Of a stretch of 64,000 nucleotides of DNA, positions 9,166-19,229 are shown piece after piece; within the stretch, counting starts at the first letter, position 1; each line of letters opens with the position of its first letter. Made by a program: the position numbers and the translations under genes. The DNA comes from Thermoplasmata archaeon (GTDB taxonomy: Archaea; Thermoplasmatota; Thermoplasmata; Thermoplasmatales; Thermoplasmataceae), in assembly GCA_021846395.1 (NCBI GenBank), contig JAJZXB010000007.1, positions 31,370-95,369 on the forward strand. The letters run 5' to 3'. Below the pieces are notes generated by a model that made no database searches, was not told the origin of the DNA, and saw only the letters and a list, made by a program, of their open reading frames with translations.

Positions 9166-11526
9166 TTATACCCTGTTCAACAGTTTTTCATAAACATCAA
9201 GAAATTCAAGGCCTTTTTTGACTCCGCCGTATATCTGTTCTGCCGTCAGCACTCTTGCCTTTTCCCGCATTTTTTCGGGATCCACAATGCCAGCATTTCC
9301 TATCATATTCTGCACACAGCGATTTATTCTCAAATTGCTCAATTTCAGTTTGAACATTGTATTTACAATATTCTCAATATTATCAAGGATGTACTTTCTT
9401 GAGTTGGGGTTATTTGCCATGGAAATAAAAACTGTATCAGCATCCTGTTTTTTCAAATTTCCAGATTCAATTAAATCCATAATTTTACTGTAGTTACTGC
9501 CACCGGTTATGCTTCCAAGGGCAACAATTGCCTTTGTTTTATCCTCATCGTTTTTTGATTCTGTAATTATTTTTGAAAGAAATTCAACATCATTGCCAAT
9601 TAAAGCCCGAGATATTAAGTAGGGCTGCCTGAAATCAGGGTCAATCATTTTGTAATCACTGTATTTTGAGACAATTTTATTCCTGAAATCTTTATCAATG
9701 TAAGAAAGTCTTGTGTAAAGCGAGGATAATACAACCCTGTAATTTGTATCTTCAATTTTATTATTTTCTATGTATTCCTTCTTATCCTTAATATAAAACG
9801 ATGCCAAGTCCTTATAATACTGATTGTCTGTAAGGTTGTACAGATTGAATAGCTGTTTGGATATTTCTTCTATTATAATTGTGTCATTTAAACGATAAAA
9901 TATCTCAAGCCTTCTTACATATTCAGTCAGGTCAATTTTTCCAGAAAGCAAGAATGCATAAAGGTCATTTATCATGCCCCATTTTTCATATAAAGTTATT
10001 CTGTCAAGGTTTCTTGATATAATCTCAAAAAGATACCGGTCATATAGAACCCTGTAAAATCCGAAATGGTTATGGTTCAGGGAAATTATATCGCCTTCAA
10101 GGTCAATTGACCTGTCCTGCATCAATATGGCATCATCCTGGCTGGCCTTATTTAAAAATACTGGAATTTTCCAAATTGCGTCATCACCATTTAAAAATAA
10201 AAATCTGTGCTGGGTAAGTTTCAATTTATCCTCTTCAAGCTTTGCCTCAATATATGGATAACCGGTAGATGATACCCACTGACCCATTATTTCGGGAATA
10301 TTTTTCCTTGACACGCCTTCTATGGAATTCCAGAGATCCGAGCCTTCTGCATTTGAATATGAAAAGTTCTTTAGATAATTTCTTAACGATTCCATGAATT
10401 TATTATTGCCCACGTATGCCTCTATCATTCTCAATACATTGGACCCCTTGCCATATCTTATTTCATACGATAGCTGTGAAACGCTTAAATCATCAACTTT
10501 TGTGTTTATTGGGTGCGAATTAACGAGTGAATCCATTGTATATGCACCATCAGTCTGATCCAGAAGAAAATCTCCATAAAAATCCCATTCTGGCATTGTC
10601 TTATTTACTGTTTTAAATGCAAAGAATGTGGCAAAGCTTTCATTTAGCCACAGATCATTCCACCATTTCATTGTTACCAGATCACCAAACCACTGATGCA
10701 CAAGTTCATGCGTTACAACTTCTGCTACCCTTCTGTAGCTTCTTGCTGTTGAGGAATCGTTTATGCTAAGAAGAATCTCTCTGAAGGTTATTGCACCCCA
10801 GTTTTCCATGGCACCTGCCGCAAATTCTGGCACCGCAATCAAATGAAGTTTTGGCAGCATATATTCAATGTTTGTATAATTCTGCAAATAATCAAGGGAT
10901 TTTTTTGTTATTTCCAGTGGAAATTCGGTTGAATTGAGCGTGCCACTTTTGGCTGCCAGATATATCCTCTTGTTCCCAAAAATTGTTGACATTTCATCAA
11001 ATTTACCAACACCTATATAGAGCAAATAGGTGGACATTACGGGTGTCTGTTCAAATGAAACTATTTTTTTATTTTTTTCAAATTCCTCATGCTTTATCGG
11101 CATATTGGAAATTGCATTTAAATCCTTATCAATGGAAACCCGAAGGTCAAACGTTGCCTTGTATGAGGGATTGTCCAGACATGGGAATGCCCTTCTGGCA
11201 TCTGATTCCTCAAACTGGGTTGAAAGTATATAATCATCTCTGGTTCCTGCTATATAAAATCCCCTAAGCCCATTATCATTTGTTGTTGAAAATTCAATAT
11301 ATACTCTTATTTCATTTTTGCTGCCTCCATAATTTATTTTTAATTTCTCATTTTCCACCTTAAAGTTTACATCAGCATTATCAATTTTGGTTTTAATGAT
11401 ATCTATTTCATTCAAATCAAATTCCAGATTTTTTACTGGATCCATGATCTTAATAATTTCAGTGCCCGAATATTTTTTATTTTTAAAATCCACATTCAAT
11501 TTAATATCATAATTCTCAATGTTCAT
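9166..11526 (-). CDS. Tricorn protease interacting factor F2/F3, M1 aminopeptidase
   Basis: A 786-residue zinc aminopeptidase of family M1. In Thermoplasma the F2 and F3 factors work with the tricorn protease to trim peptides released by the proteasome down to single amino acids. The substrate-binding motif GAMEN is at 238-242, the zinc-binding HELVH at 273-277, and the third zinc ligand Glu at about 296 in WLNESFAT. The C-terminal half has the helical-repeat composition of the family. Length matches the Thermoplasma factors at about 780 residues. F2 and F3 cannot be distinguished here. It is convergent with the Lhr gene (14 bases apart) and cytoplasmic, with no signal peptide. Confidence 0.93.
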   Translation of the reverse strand: MNIENYDIKLNVDFKNKKYSGTEIIKIMDPVKNLEFDLNEIDIIKTKIDNADVNFKVENEKLKINYGGSKNEIRVYIEFSTTNDNGLRGFYIAGTRDDYILSTQFEESDARRAFPCLDNPSYKATFDLRVSIDKDLNAISNMPIKHEEFEKNKKIVSFEQTPVMSTYLLYIGVGKFDEMSTIFGNKRIYLAAKSGTLNSTEFPLEITKKSLDYLQNYTNIEYMLPKLHLIAVPEFAAGAMENWGAITFREILLSINDSSTARSYRRVAEVVTHELVHQWFGDLVTMKWWNDLWLNESFATFFAFKTVNKTMPEWDFYGDFLLDQTDGAYTMDSLVNSHPINTKVDDLSVSQLSYEIRYGKGSNVLRMIEAYVGNNKFMESLRNYLKNFSYSNAEGSDLWNSIEGVSRKNIPEIMGQWVSSTGYPYIEAKLEEDKLKLTQHRFLFLNGDDAIWKIPVFLNKASQDDAILMQDRSIDLEGDIISLNHNHFGFYRVLYDRYLFEIISRNLDRITLYEKWGMINDLYAFLLSGKIDLTEYVRRLEIFYRLNDTIIIEEISKQLFNLYNLTDNQYYKDLASFYIKDKKEYIENNKIEDTNYRVVLSSLYTRLSYIDKDFRNKIVSKYSDYKMIDPDFRQPYLISRALIGNDVEFLSKIITESKNDEDKTKAIVALGSITGGSNYSKIMDLIESGNLKKQDADTVFISMANNPNSRKYILDNIENIVNTMFKLKLSNLRINRCVQNMIGNAGIVDPEKMREKARVLTAEQIYGGVKKGLEFLDVYEKLLNRV

Positions 11527-11583
11527 GGGGTGTTTATTCTATGAAGTTTAATAAATTTTTTCGGATTAATGTAAAAATTTTCA

Positions 11584-12717
11584 TCATCCAGTATATTTAA
11601 ATTTAATTTTCTCTATTATTTTTGGTATGGGGATCTGCATTGGGCAGACCACACTGCAACCTCCTGAATGCATGCACATCTCTGATTTGTCGTACTGTTT
11701 ATAGACAATAGCAGACCACATTATTCCAGTGGGGCCTGTATATGGGCTGGTGCCGAATTCCTTTCCATACAGCCTGTATGCAGGGCATGAAAAATAACAT
11801 CGGCCACATCTAATGCACAGCAATGATTCCTTTAAATCGGAGTTCATTGCTTCCCTCCTCCCATTATCTATGAGTATTACATGAAATTCCTTTGGCCCAG
11901 TTGCCGGCGTAACTTTTTGCAATTCAATATCGCCAGTAGCACTTGGCCCTGATGTTAAGTTGACGTATGTTGGAGGATAGAAACCTGCATTTGCTGCCTG
12001 AACTATAACCTCGTTGAATGCATCCTTTAATGTTGGGACAATTTTGTCAATGCCAGTTATTGCTATATGTGTAGAAGGAAGAACTGTGTCCATTCTTATA
12101 TTTCCCTCATTTTCTATTAGCAGTATGGAACCGGTATCTGCAGAAACGGCATTTGCACCGGTTATGCCGACCTCAGCTGATAAGTACTTTGTTATTAAAA
12201 AGTCCCTTACTTTTTTAACCATTTCCTCTGTGGATGTATATTCATTTATTGTACTGTCAAGGTTTTCATTCAAAATTTCAGATATCCTTTTTTTTGATAA
12301 ATGTACTGCAGGTGCGACCAGATGTGAAGGCATATCATTGTTTATCTGAACAAGATATTCTCCAAGATCCGTTTCCCACACATCCATCCCCTCCTTTGAA
12401 AGTTCTTCTCTAAGTTTAATTTCATAAAGTACGTTGGATTTTGAAAGTACAATCTTTGTTCTCTCCCCGATAATTTCTCGGACAATATTCATGGCCTCAG
12501 CGGAATCTCTTGCAATGTGAAAAATTCCACCATTTTTCTTAACGCTTTCCTCTGTCCTTTTTATATACGTATCAATATCACTCAATACCTCAAGCTTTCT
12601 CTCTCTTAAATCCCTGGCAATGTCGTTTATATACGGGTTTTCCCTTAAAATTTTATCTACCTTCGGAGCATTGTTAAGTATTGCCCTGTTCAATGAAACA
12701 TTCCAATCATAATCCAT
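11584..12717 (-). CDS. LutB/LldF-like iron-sulfur protein
   Basis: A 377-residue protein with an N-terminal LUD (lactate utilisation) domain and a C-terminal pair of [4Fe-4S] motifs. These are CIRCGRCYFSCPAY near residue 310 and CMHSGGCSVVCPMQIP near 350. LutB-like proteins pass electrons during L-lactate oxidation together with LutA and LutC. It lies 10 bases downstream of the LutA-like gene at 12728-13621, a clear operon. It is shorter than the roughly 470-residue bacterial LldF, lacking part of the C-terminus. No LutC or lactate permease is nearby, so the substrate could be another 2-hydroxy acid. Confidence 0.85.
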   Translation of the reverse strand: MDYDWNVSLNRAILNNAPKVDKILRENPYINDIARDLRERKLEVLSDIDTYIKRTEESVKKNGGIFHIARDSAEAMNIVREIIGERTKIVLSKSNVLYEIKLREELSKEGMDVWETDLGEYLVQINNDMPSHLVAPAVHLSKKRISEILNENLDSTINEYTSTEEMVKKVRDFLITKYLSAEVGITGANAVSADTGSILLIENEGNIRMDTVLPSTHIAITGIDKIVPTLKDAFNEVIVQAANAGFYPPTYVNLTSGPSATGDIELQKVTPATGPKEFHVILIDNGRREAMNSDLKESLLCIRCGRCYFSCPAYRLYGKEFGTSPYTGPTGIMWSAIVYKQYDKSEMCMHSGGCSVVCPMQIPIPKIIEKIKFKYTG

Positions 12718-12727
12718 TCAATCACCT

Positions 12728-13621
12728 TTAAGAAATTACCTCTGCAAGGTCCTTTATGCTGCTTATGTGCTGTGAAAGATTCTCATAACACAATGGGCAC
12801 ATAACAAGAACATTCTCATTCACGGTTAAAAGGCTTTCTGCCCTCATTTTGGATATATCATCACTGTCCTTATTTGAAACCAGGGAAAGTGGCCCTCCAC
12901 AGCATATGCCCATTTCCTTGCTCGTTACAAGGTAATTTTCGTCGAGTTTTATGCCAGATTCATCTATCTTTTTTCTCACTGTTGTATACATATTCATTGC
13001 CCTTGAATACAGGCATGAGTCATGAATAACATATTCACCAGATCCTTCAAAATTCACAAGTTCAAGATAGTTTACCACATTTATATCAAAATTTATAAGT
13101 TCCTTCAGTCTCTTCAAGGCATTTGTTGTGTGGGGATCAATTGTAATCAATTCCTCAATCCCCTTTTCATGGAAAAAATCCCTTAATTTCTCTCCATATT
13201 TTTTGAATTCATACAGAAAACCTGATTCAAGCAATATGGCTCCTGAATACGGCTCATTTTCATATAGATAGCCAAAATCAACATTGCTTTTTTTTAATAA
13301 ATTTGAAATATTGTTTATAATGTTAAATGCCCTTTTCAATTCACTGTCACCCGGCCTTATCATATATTTAGACAGGCTAATTAATTTCTTCGGCATATTT
13401 ATTCTGTAAATTTTGGGAAATAATTTTTCATATTTTTTCAAAATTCCAGATATCTGATACATATATGAAGTGTATATGACCGTTTTCTTATTTTTTGAAA
13501 GGGAGGATGTCCATGATGAGAATAATTTTGTGTCCATGGGAAAGGGCAAAAGTGAATCCATTAAATTTTCAAAAACCATATCTTTCATTTTCATAATTCT
13601 CTCTCGAAGAACTTCAACCAT
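12728..13621 (-). CDS. LutA/LldE-like CCG-domain oxidoreductase subunit
   Basis: A 297-residue protein. The C-terminal half carries one complete cysteine-rich CCG signature: DSCLYSRAMN, then CCGGPLSLVS, then CPLCYENL. This domain is shared by LutA/LldE, GlpC and heterodisulfide reductase subunit B, where it holds an iron-sulfur cluster or joins redox partners. The N-terminal half has no recognisable second CCG motif, so it is divergent or half-size compared with other members. It is the first gene of a two-gene operon with the LutB-like gene 10 bases downstream. It probably forms a cytoplasmic electron-transfer complex with that protein. Confidence 0.75.
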   Translation of the reverse strand: MVEVLRERIMKMKDMVFENLMDSLLPFPMDTKLFSSWTSSLSKNKKTVIYTSYMYQISGILKKYEKLFPKIYRINMPKKLISLSKYMIRPGDSELKRAFNIINNISNLLKKSNVDFGYLYENEPYSGAILLESGFLYEFKKYGEKLRDFFHEKGIEELITIDPHTTNALKRLKELINFDINVVNYLELVNFEGSGEYVIHDSCLYSRAMNMYTTVRKKIDESGIKLDENYLVTSKEMGICCGGPLSLVSNKDSDDISKMRAESLLTVNENVLVMCPLCYENLSQHISSIKDLAEVIS

Positions 13622-13883
13622 AAGTATAAAATATATAACAATATAATATCTTTTTGCTCGTTACAGTTCCGTATCAAATTACACCCTCCTTTGCCCAAAG
13701 AACATGTAGTTCCATCCTAAACTGCATGATTCACATTTTCATGTGATAGGCCGGTGCTCGCAGGCTTAAATTTAAACTTTCTGCCCCTTAAGAAATATAT
13801 AGGCTGGGCCCATTTCCAGTAGAATCTTCAATGCTCTTCACCAAATGCTGATCTTTTACCACTGAATTTTCAGATACAATAAA
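13622..13883. other. Intergenic region with possible decayed coding sequence
   Basis: No intact gene. On the minus strand one frame reads KCESCSLGWNYMFFGQRRV without a start codon and with stops around it. The Cys-x2-Cys pair could be the relic of a zinc ribbon, for example from a transposase, but this is speculation. The segment is richer in G and C than its surroundings. Confidence 0.3.
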
Positions 13884-14834
13884 TCATTCCCGGCTCTGGA
13901 TATAGTCTTCAATAAGCTTTATGGCAATATCATTCTCCTCCCTTTTACCTATTGTTAACCTTGATTTATTCTCCATAAAGGGCAATTTTCTGACGTATAC
14001 ACCATTTTTTCTCATATAGTCATAAATATCCTCTTTCAAAAGAAGGAAATTTGCATGGCTTGGATAGGACAGGTCCTTTATATTCCTGTATACTCTTTCC
14101 CTTTCATCTATTATATATTTCACATGTTCCTGTACGATTGAGTAATTATCAAGCATGATCTCTGCCATTTTTGATGAAAGCAAATTGAGATAAAACGGAG
14201 ACTGCTTTCCCCTCAATTTTTTGGCCATGCTTTCATTTGCAATGCCATATCCAACTCTGAAACCGGCCATGCTGAACGCTTTGGAAAACGTTCTTAAAAT
14301 AATTAGGTTATCATAATCATCGATTAAATCTATATAATCCTCCCCTGAAAAATCCAAATATGCACAATCAAGAATTGTGGGTATGTTCATGCTTAGTACT
14401 TTCTCAATATCAGACCTTTTTATAATGTTTCCTGTCGGGTTATTTGGTGAGCACAGAATTATCAATTTTGCATTTTTCTTTGATAATATGGAGTCGGTAT
14501 CTATGGAAAAATCATCATTAAGCGGTATATTTATTGTATTGTAATCAAAATTTTTTGCATAGAATGAATACATTTCAAACGTTGGGGTATTTATAACAAT
14601 ATCTCCCTTTGCATTTCCTATAATTAGATTTAACAGTTCATCACTTCCATTGCCAGCGATTATATTTTCTCCATTTAGCCCAAGAAAATTCCCAATTTTT
14701 TCAAGCAGGTGAGGAAGGCCTTTTTCTGGATAACGATTCATTGCTGTATTTTTAATATATTCCAGCAATTGATATTTTATACTTTCAGGAATATCAAAAG
14801 GATTCTCATTTTTATCAAGAAATATATCATCCAT
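13884..14834 (-). CDS. hisC: Histidinol-phosphate aminotransferase-like PLP enzyme
   Basis: A 316-residue fold-type I aminotransferase. The opening LDKNENPFDIP, followed by RYPEKGLPHLLEKI and AGNGSDELLNL, is typical of HisC. This enzyme makes histidinol phosphate from imidazole-acetol phosphate with glutamate as amino donor. The PLP-binding lysine lies in RTFSKAFSMAGFRVG near residue 184, and CSPNNPTGN is the conserved Asn-Pro-x-Gly region. It is somewhat short (the usual length is about 340-360). No other histidine genes are adjacent, so a related aromatic or broad-range aminotransferase role is possible. Confidence 0.82.
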   Translation of the reverse strand: MDDIFLDKNENPFDIPESIKYQLLEYIKNTAMNRYPEKGLPHLLEKIGNFLGLNGENIIAGNGSDELLNLIIGNAKGDIVINTPTFEMYSFYAKNFDYNTINIPLNDDFSIDTDSILSKKNAKLIILCSPNNPTGNIIKRSDIEKVLSMNIPTILDCAYLDFSGEDYIDLIDDYDNLIILRTFSKAFSMAGFRVGYGIANESMAKKLRGKQSPFYLNLLSSKMAEIMLDNYSIVQEHVKYIIDERERVYRNIKDLSYPSHANFLLLKEDIYDYMRKNGVYVRKLPFMENKSRLTIGKREENDIAIKLIEDYIQSRE

Positions 14835-15009
14835 ATAGCTTTATTAAATTAAATATATTAAATTTAACCTATGTGGGTGAGGCGATCCAGTATATAGGCA
14901 GGATCAGGCTGTTAATCAAATAACGTATATAAAGGAATTAAATTCAAATAGGTATTATAACATAAAAATAAAATACTATTCAGAGATAAAAGATTAGAAA
15001 GGATGGACA

Positions 15010-16350
15010 ATGATAGATATAAAATTATTGAGGTCAAACAAAAAAATTTTTTACGATTCCTGCAAGGCAAGAGGTTTTGATTTAAAGTATCTTGATGAAT
15101 TTTTTGTTCTTGATGATAGATGGAGGTCAAACCTTAAAAAAATCAATGAAATAAAACATGATAAGAATACAATAACCATGGAAATTTCAAAGAATATAAA
15201 GAAAGGCAACGATGTTGAGCAATTGAAAAATAATGTCGTACAGCTAAATAAAAAGATAGAAGAATTATCTACAGACCAAAATGAAATAGAAACTGAAAGG
15301 GACAAAATAATCCGACTTATACCAAATCTTCTTTACAGGGATGTCCCCGTGTGCAAGGGAGATGAAAATAATAAACTTGTTAGATATTCTGGAACAGCAA
15401 GAGTGTTTAGAGAGGATATGGGCTATTTCAGGGAAAATAGCGGCAATTCGGAAAATTATGAAATTCTTGAGAACAGGCCATTAAGCCATGTAGATTTAAT
15501 GAATGATCTGGATCTGGTAGATCTTGACCGCGCAAGCAAAATCGCCGGCTCAAGATTTTATTTTATAAAAAATAGATTGTTCAAGCTTGAGCTTGCATTG
15601 ACCACCTATGCCGTTGATTTTTTATCCCAGAGAAATTTTTCTATTGTGGAACCACCATTTATGATAAACTATGCATCTATGGCTGGAGCAACCGATATTG
15701 AAACATTTAAGGATACTTTATATAAAATTGAAGGGGATGATCTTTATTTAATTGCCACTGCAGAACATCCAATAGCCTCAATGCTTTCAGGAGAAATAAT
15801 GAATGAAGATGAGCTACCTTTGAGAATTGGAGGAGTGTCATCATGTTTCAGGAAGGAAGCAGGAGCACACGGAAAGGATACAAAAGGCATATTCAGAGTG
15901 CACCAGTTCAATAAGATTGAACAATTCATATTTTGCAAGCCAGACTTATCATGGGATTATTTTGATGAACTTGTTAAAAATTCTGAGGATATATACAAAA
16001 GCCTTGAAATACCCTACAGAGTTGTAAATGTCTGTTCCGGTGAACTTGGAAACCTTGCTGCAAAAAAATATGATATTGAGGCATGGTATCCATCACAGGG
16101 AAAATTCAGGGAAATAGTTTCTGCATCAAACGATACCGATTATCAGGCAAGGTCTCTTAACATAAAATACAGGGCAGGATCCAAAAACGAGTTTGTGCAT
16201 ACATTGAACAGCACGGCAATTGCAACCACGCGTATTTTGGTAGCAATAATGGAAAATTATCAGAGAGAGGGATACATAGAAATACCAAAGGTATTGATAC
16301 CATATACTGGATTTGATAGAATAGAAAAGGAGGGAAATAATGGAACATGA
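15010..16350 (+). CDS. serS: Seryl-tRNA synthetase
   Basis: A 446-residue class II aminoacyl-tRNA synthetase that charges tRNA-Ser. The N-terminal 110 residues form the long coiled-coil arm, rich in Lys/Glu (EIKHDKNTITMEISKNIKKG and onward). The catalytic domain follows, with TAEHPIASMLSGEI, motif 2 around CFRKEAGAHGKDTKGIFRVHQF, and motif 3 near LNSTAIATTRILVAIMENYQ. Length fits the standard bacterial-type SerRS also found in Thermoplasmatales, not the rare methanogen type. The MscS gene overlaps its last 11 bases, indicating cotranscription. Confidence 0.97.
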   Translation: MIDIKLLRSNKKIFYDSCKARGFDLKYLDEFFVLDDRWRSNLKKINEIKHDKNTITMEISKNIKKGNDVEQLKNNVVQLNKKIEELSTDQNEIETERDKIIRLIPNLLYRDVPVCKGDENNKLVRYSGTARVFREDMGYFRENSGNSENYEILENRPLSHVDLMNDLDLVDLDRASKIAGSRFYFIKNRLFKLELALTTYAVDFLSQRNFSIVEPPFMINYASMAGATDIETFKDTLYKIEGDDLYLIATAEHPIASMLSGEIMNEDELPLRIGGVSSCFRKEAGAHGKDTKGIFRVHQFNKIEQFIFCKPDLSWDYFDELVKNSEDIYKSLEIPYRVVNVCSGELGNLAAKKYDIEAWYPSQGKFREIVSASNDTDYQARSLNIKYRAGSKNEFVHTLNSTAIATTRILVAIMENYQREGYIEIPKVLIPYTGFDRIEKEGNNGT

Positions 16351-17500
16351 AAGGAATAAAACACATTTTGAGCTTTTAAAAATAGCTTCAGAGATAATTG
16401 CCGGCATTATTCTGGTATTTGCAATTGCATTTTTACTTAATTATTTCATATCAGCTTTTTTTCCACATTATAAGCACTATGAAATATACATAATGGAAGG
16501 AGCAATTGCATTAATTACACTTGTAATAGGTTTAATGGTTACAAGATCAATATTGAAGTATATAGAGTTCAGGATTTCCACAACAAAAAGGGAGTTATAC
16601 GGCATATCATTGATTATAAGAATTGTAATGTATATAATTTTAATAGCCATTGTACTATCCATATTCCACTTCAACATAACTGGCATTTTGGCCGGAAGCG
16701 CTATTGGCGGGGTAGTTCTTGGTCTCGCAGTTCAAAGTGTGGCTTCAAATGTGTTATCAAGCGTATTTGTAACATCATCAAAAACATTGAAATATGGAGA
16801 GGTCATAAATATCAATTCATGGGCATGGAGTATAAATACAACTGGCAAAATTATCGATATAAAAACACTGTTTTCAAAAATGCTGACCAAGGATAACAAT
16901 ATCATTCACATACCAAACTCCCAATTACTTGGCAATAGCGTAATAACAGAATTCAGAAATGAATCAGACGCATACACATACCCCGTAACAGTAACAACAT
17001 TCGCCGATGTTCCATCCGATAAATTAATAGATGCCTTTAAAAGCACTGATTTTGGGAAGGAAAATGACATTTATTTATACGAAAAATTAGGTACAACAAA
17101 TGTATTTCTTGTATTGATGAAATTTAAAGATGTAACAGAATTAAATAAAAAATTATCAGACGTGAATATGCTTGTGGACAGGTCATACTGGAATATTAAG
17201 TCAAACATAGCTTTGATGGGAAACAATGCTGTGTATGAAAACATAAGCGGCAACAAAATATATCCCCTGAACATAACTCTGAACTCCGATGTGCCATCAG
17301 ATAGGATTATAGACTATGTAAACTCAAATAAGGGCGATTTGAATTTCACTGTTTTTCTCATAACAAAATCAGGTGGAACAAATACATTTACAGCAAAAAT
17401 AACTTATGATGATATCAATAAAATTGACGATGCAATAAACAGGATAAACATGATATTTGAAGAGGGGTACAGTTCAATAAAAAACAATGCAGCAAAATAA
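16340..17500 (+). CDS. mscS: MscS-family mechanosensitive ion channel
   Basis: A 386-residue membrane protein. It has three hydrophobic helices in the first 130 residues. The pore-lining helix AGSAIGGVVLGLAVQSVASNVLSSVF is rich in Gly and Ala as in MscS, and is followed by the beta domain (LKYGEVININSWAWSINTTG). The C-terminal half is longer than in E. coli MscS and has two similar segments containing DVPSD (TFADVPSDKLID and NSDVPSDRIID), which suggest a duplicated cytoplasmic domain. MscS channels open under membrane tension to release solutes. The gene overlaps serS upstream by 11 bases and the thermopsin gene downstream by 14. Confidence 0.87.
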   Translation: MEHERNKTHFELLKIASEIIAGIILVFAIAFLLNYFISAFFPHYKHYEIYIMEGAIALITLVIGLMVTRSILKYIEFRISTTKRELYGISLIIRIVMYIILIAIVLSIFHFNITGILAGSAIGGVVLGLAVQSVASNVLSSVFVTSSKTLKYGEVININSWAWSINTTGKIIDIKTLFSKMLTKDNNIIHIPNSQLLGNSVITEFRNESDAYTYPVTVTTFADVPSDKLIDAFKSTDFGKENDIYLYEKLGTTNVFLVLMKFKDVTELNKKLSDVNMLVDRSYWNIKSNIALMGNNAVYENISGNKIYPLNITLNSDVPSDRIIDYVNSNKGDLNFTVFLITKSGGTNTFTAKITYDDINKIDDAINRINMIFEEGYSSIKNNAAK

Positions 17501-19151
17501 TTTAATAATAGATTTCATTATAGTAAATGTGAAGATAAAAATATTAACAATCCTCATAATTTTGATAATGATTTTTTCATTTGTTTTTGTTTCCAATCCC
17601 GATAATGCTTTCATAGGCCATAAAGTCGGAGTTTTTCCAGCCAATCCCATAAACGTTAATTCAGGGAAGAAAGTCAATCCATATGTGGCCTATAGTAAAG
17701 AACCCGCACCCATGGGAATTGGAGATTTTGGTATAGGCCCAAACAACACTACCTACTTAATGAATACAACATCATTTACCGGCATTGTAAACATTACTGC
17801 TTTCAAAACATACAACTCCTCCTTATCCAGTTCAGAAAAAAGGGAGGCTTCAATACAGCTGAACCTGCATCTTAACTTTACATATGCTGGTAAAACATAT
17901 GTTTACTGGATACAGAATGTGGCAGTATTGAATACAGCTCACAGCACCCCATCAATATCAATACTTGATAATGTTTGGAACCAGTCTAACAGCCGTAGCC
18001 CGACGATTTACCCAAACAGCATAACGGGAAATGGGTCCGTATCGAAATATAATGGGGTAGGATTTTATGAGTATCAACTGAACAGTGTTTTGAATTCAAA
18101 ATATATTGCACTCAGGGAGACCTCAGCTATGGTAAATGGTTACCCACATGTTTATATGTATTACAATTCTGGAAATGGATGGGCAAAATATGACAACATC
18201 AATTTTACCTTTGCACACAATTCAGTAAAGGATAGAAATTTTGTTGTACAGGGGAAACACTACAACCCTCAACACAATATATGCGATGCCGAATTGATAC
18301 TGGGGGGCCCTGGAAATGGAGCAAGTACAAGAGCCATATCCTCAAACCTGACAATGCAACTTCAATACTGGAATGGGCATAACTATCAGGCAGTCTTAAA
18401 TGCATATGACTTTGGTTCTTCTACTAAGGAAACAATCAGCAATTTAAATGTAACTCCCGATACCAGTTTCCCAGGGGCACACATAGTAAATGGAAGCGGA
18501 AGGCTATATCAGCTATACAATAAAAATAATTTATCCTTTTATAATTTAACTGCGGATTACATTATATCCGGATACGCCATAGTTAACAATGAACGGTACA
18601 GCTTTAAAAACGATAAAATTAACCTGGCCCTTTTGCCGGGAACATATAATGTATCCCTGTATTCATCATATAACCAGCTAATATACTCTACCAGCTTTTC
18701 TGTTAAGAAGGGAAGCACAAACTCATCCAGCATTACTCCGATATATCCAGCAATATTTAACGAAAACGGCCTTTTTAAAGATACCTTCTGGGAGATAACC
18801 ATAAACAACCTTACCCTTTCGACATACAGCAATAAAATTATTTTTTATGAGTACAATGGCACTTACAATTATAGGGTATCTGGTGAATTTGGATATAGCA
18901 TAAAAAATCAAACAGGATCGTTTAACGAAACAGGAAAAACAGTTCTAATAAACATTGGTTTCCACGGAAATCCCCTGCTTCTAAACTTCGAAAAATATTA
19001 TTTTTACTACTTAATATTTTTCGTTATACTTGGAACCGCCCTTATTCCATTCAGTTATAAGCCAAAAAAGCGTGGGCCTAATGCAAACAATTTGCCCGAA
19101 GATGAACCTAAAGATCCTGGGAATTCCGATAATTCAAATAACAAATTATAA
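17487..19151 (+). CDS. Thermopsin-family acid protease, membrane-anchored
   Basis: A 554-residue exported protein. After a hydrophobic signal segment (residues 18-36) comes PAPMGIGDFGIG, then regions such as YWIQNVAVLN and LDNVWNQSN. These match the peptidase A5 (thermopsin) pattern, a pepstatin-sensitive protease of thermoacidophiles working at low pH outside the cell. A second hydrophobic segment near residue 510 (YYLIFFVILGTALIPF) followed by a charged tail should anchor the protein to the membrane. It is much longer than Sulfolobus thermopsin (about 340 residues), with an extra C-terminal beta-rich domain. Many N-x-S/T sites suggest glycosylation. The start overlaps mscS; an internal GTG near 17526 is an alternative. 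Confidence 0.85.
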   Translation: MQQNNLIIDFIIVNVKIKILTILIILIMIFSFVFVSNPDNAFIGHKVGVFPANPINVNSGKKVNPYVAYSKEPAPMGIGDFGIGPNNTTYLMNTTSFTGIVNITAFKTYNSSLSSSEKREASIQLNLHLNFTYAGKTYVYWIQNVAVLNTAHSTPSISILDNVWNQSNSRSPTIYPNSITGNGSVSKYNGVGFYEYQLNSVLNSKYIALRETSAMVNGYPHVYMYYNSGNGWAKYDNINFTFAHNSVKDRNFVVQGKHYNPQHNICDAELILGGPGNGASTRAISSNLTMQLQYWNGHNYQAVLNAYDFGSSTKETISNLNVTPDTSFPGAHIVNGSGRLYQLYNKNNLSFYNLTADYIISGYAIVNNERYSFKNDKINLALLPGTYNVSLYSSYNQLIYSTSFSVKKGSTNSSSITPIYPAIFNENGLFKDTFWEITINNLTLSTYSNKIIFYEYNGTYNYRVSGEFGYSIKNQTGSFNETGKTVLINIGFHGNPLLLNFEKYYFYYLIFFVILGTALIPFSYKPKKRGPNANNLPEDEPKDPGNSDNSNNKL

Positions 19152-19229
19152 TTTTATAATTTTTCCCCATTATAATACTCTGTTTTTTTCCGAAATATTT
19201 ATATTACACTGTTTTAATCATTATACACA

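Noticed and set aside
12014..12349. A 111-codon plus-strand frame inside the LutB-like gene
   Set aside because: Antisense shadow; the minus-strand gene shows clear iron-sulfur and LUD motifs.
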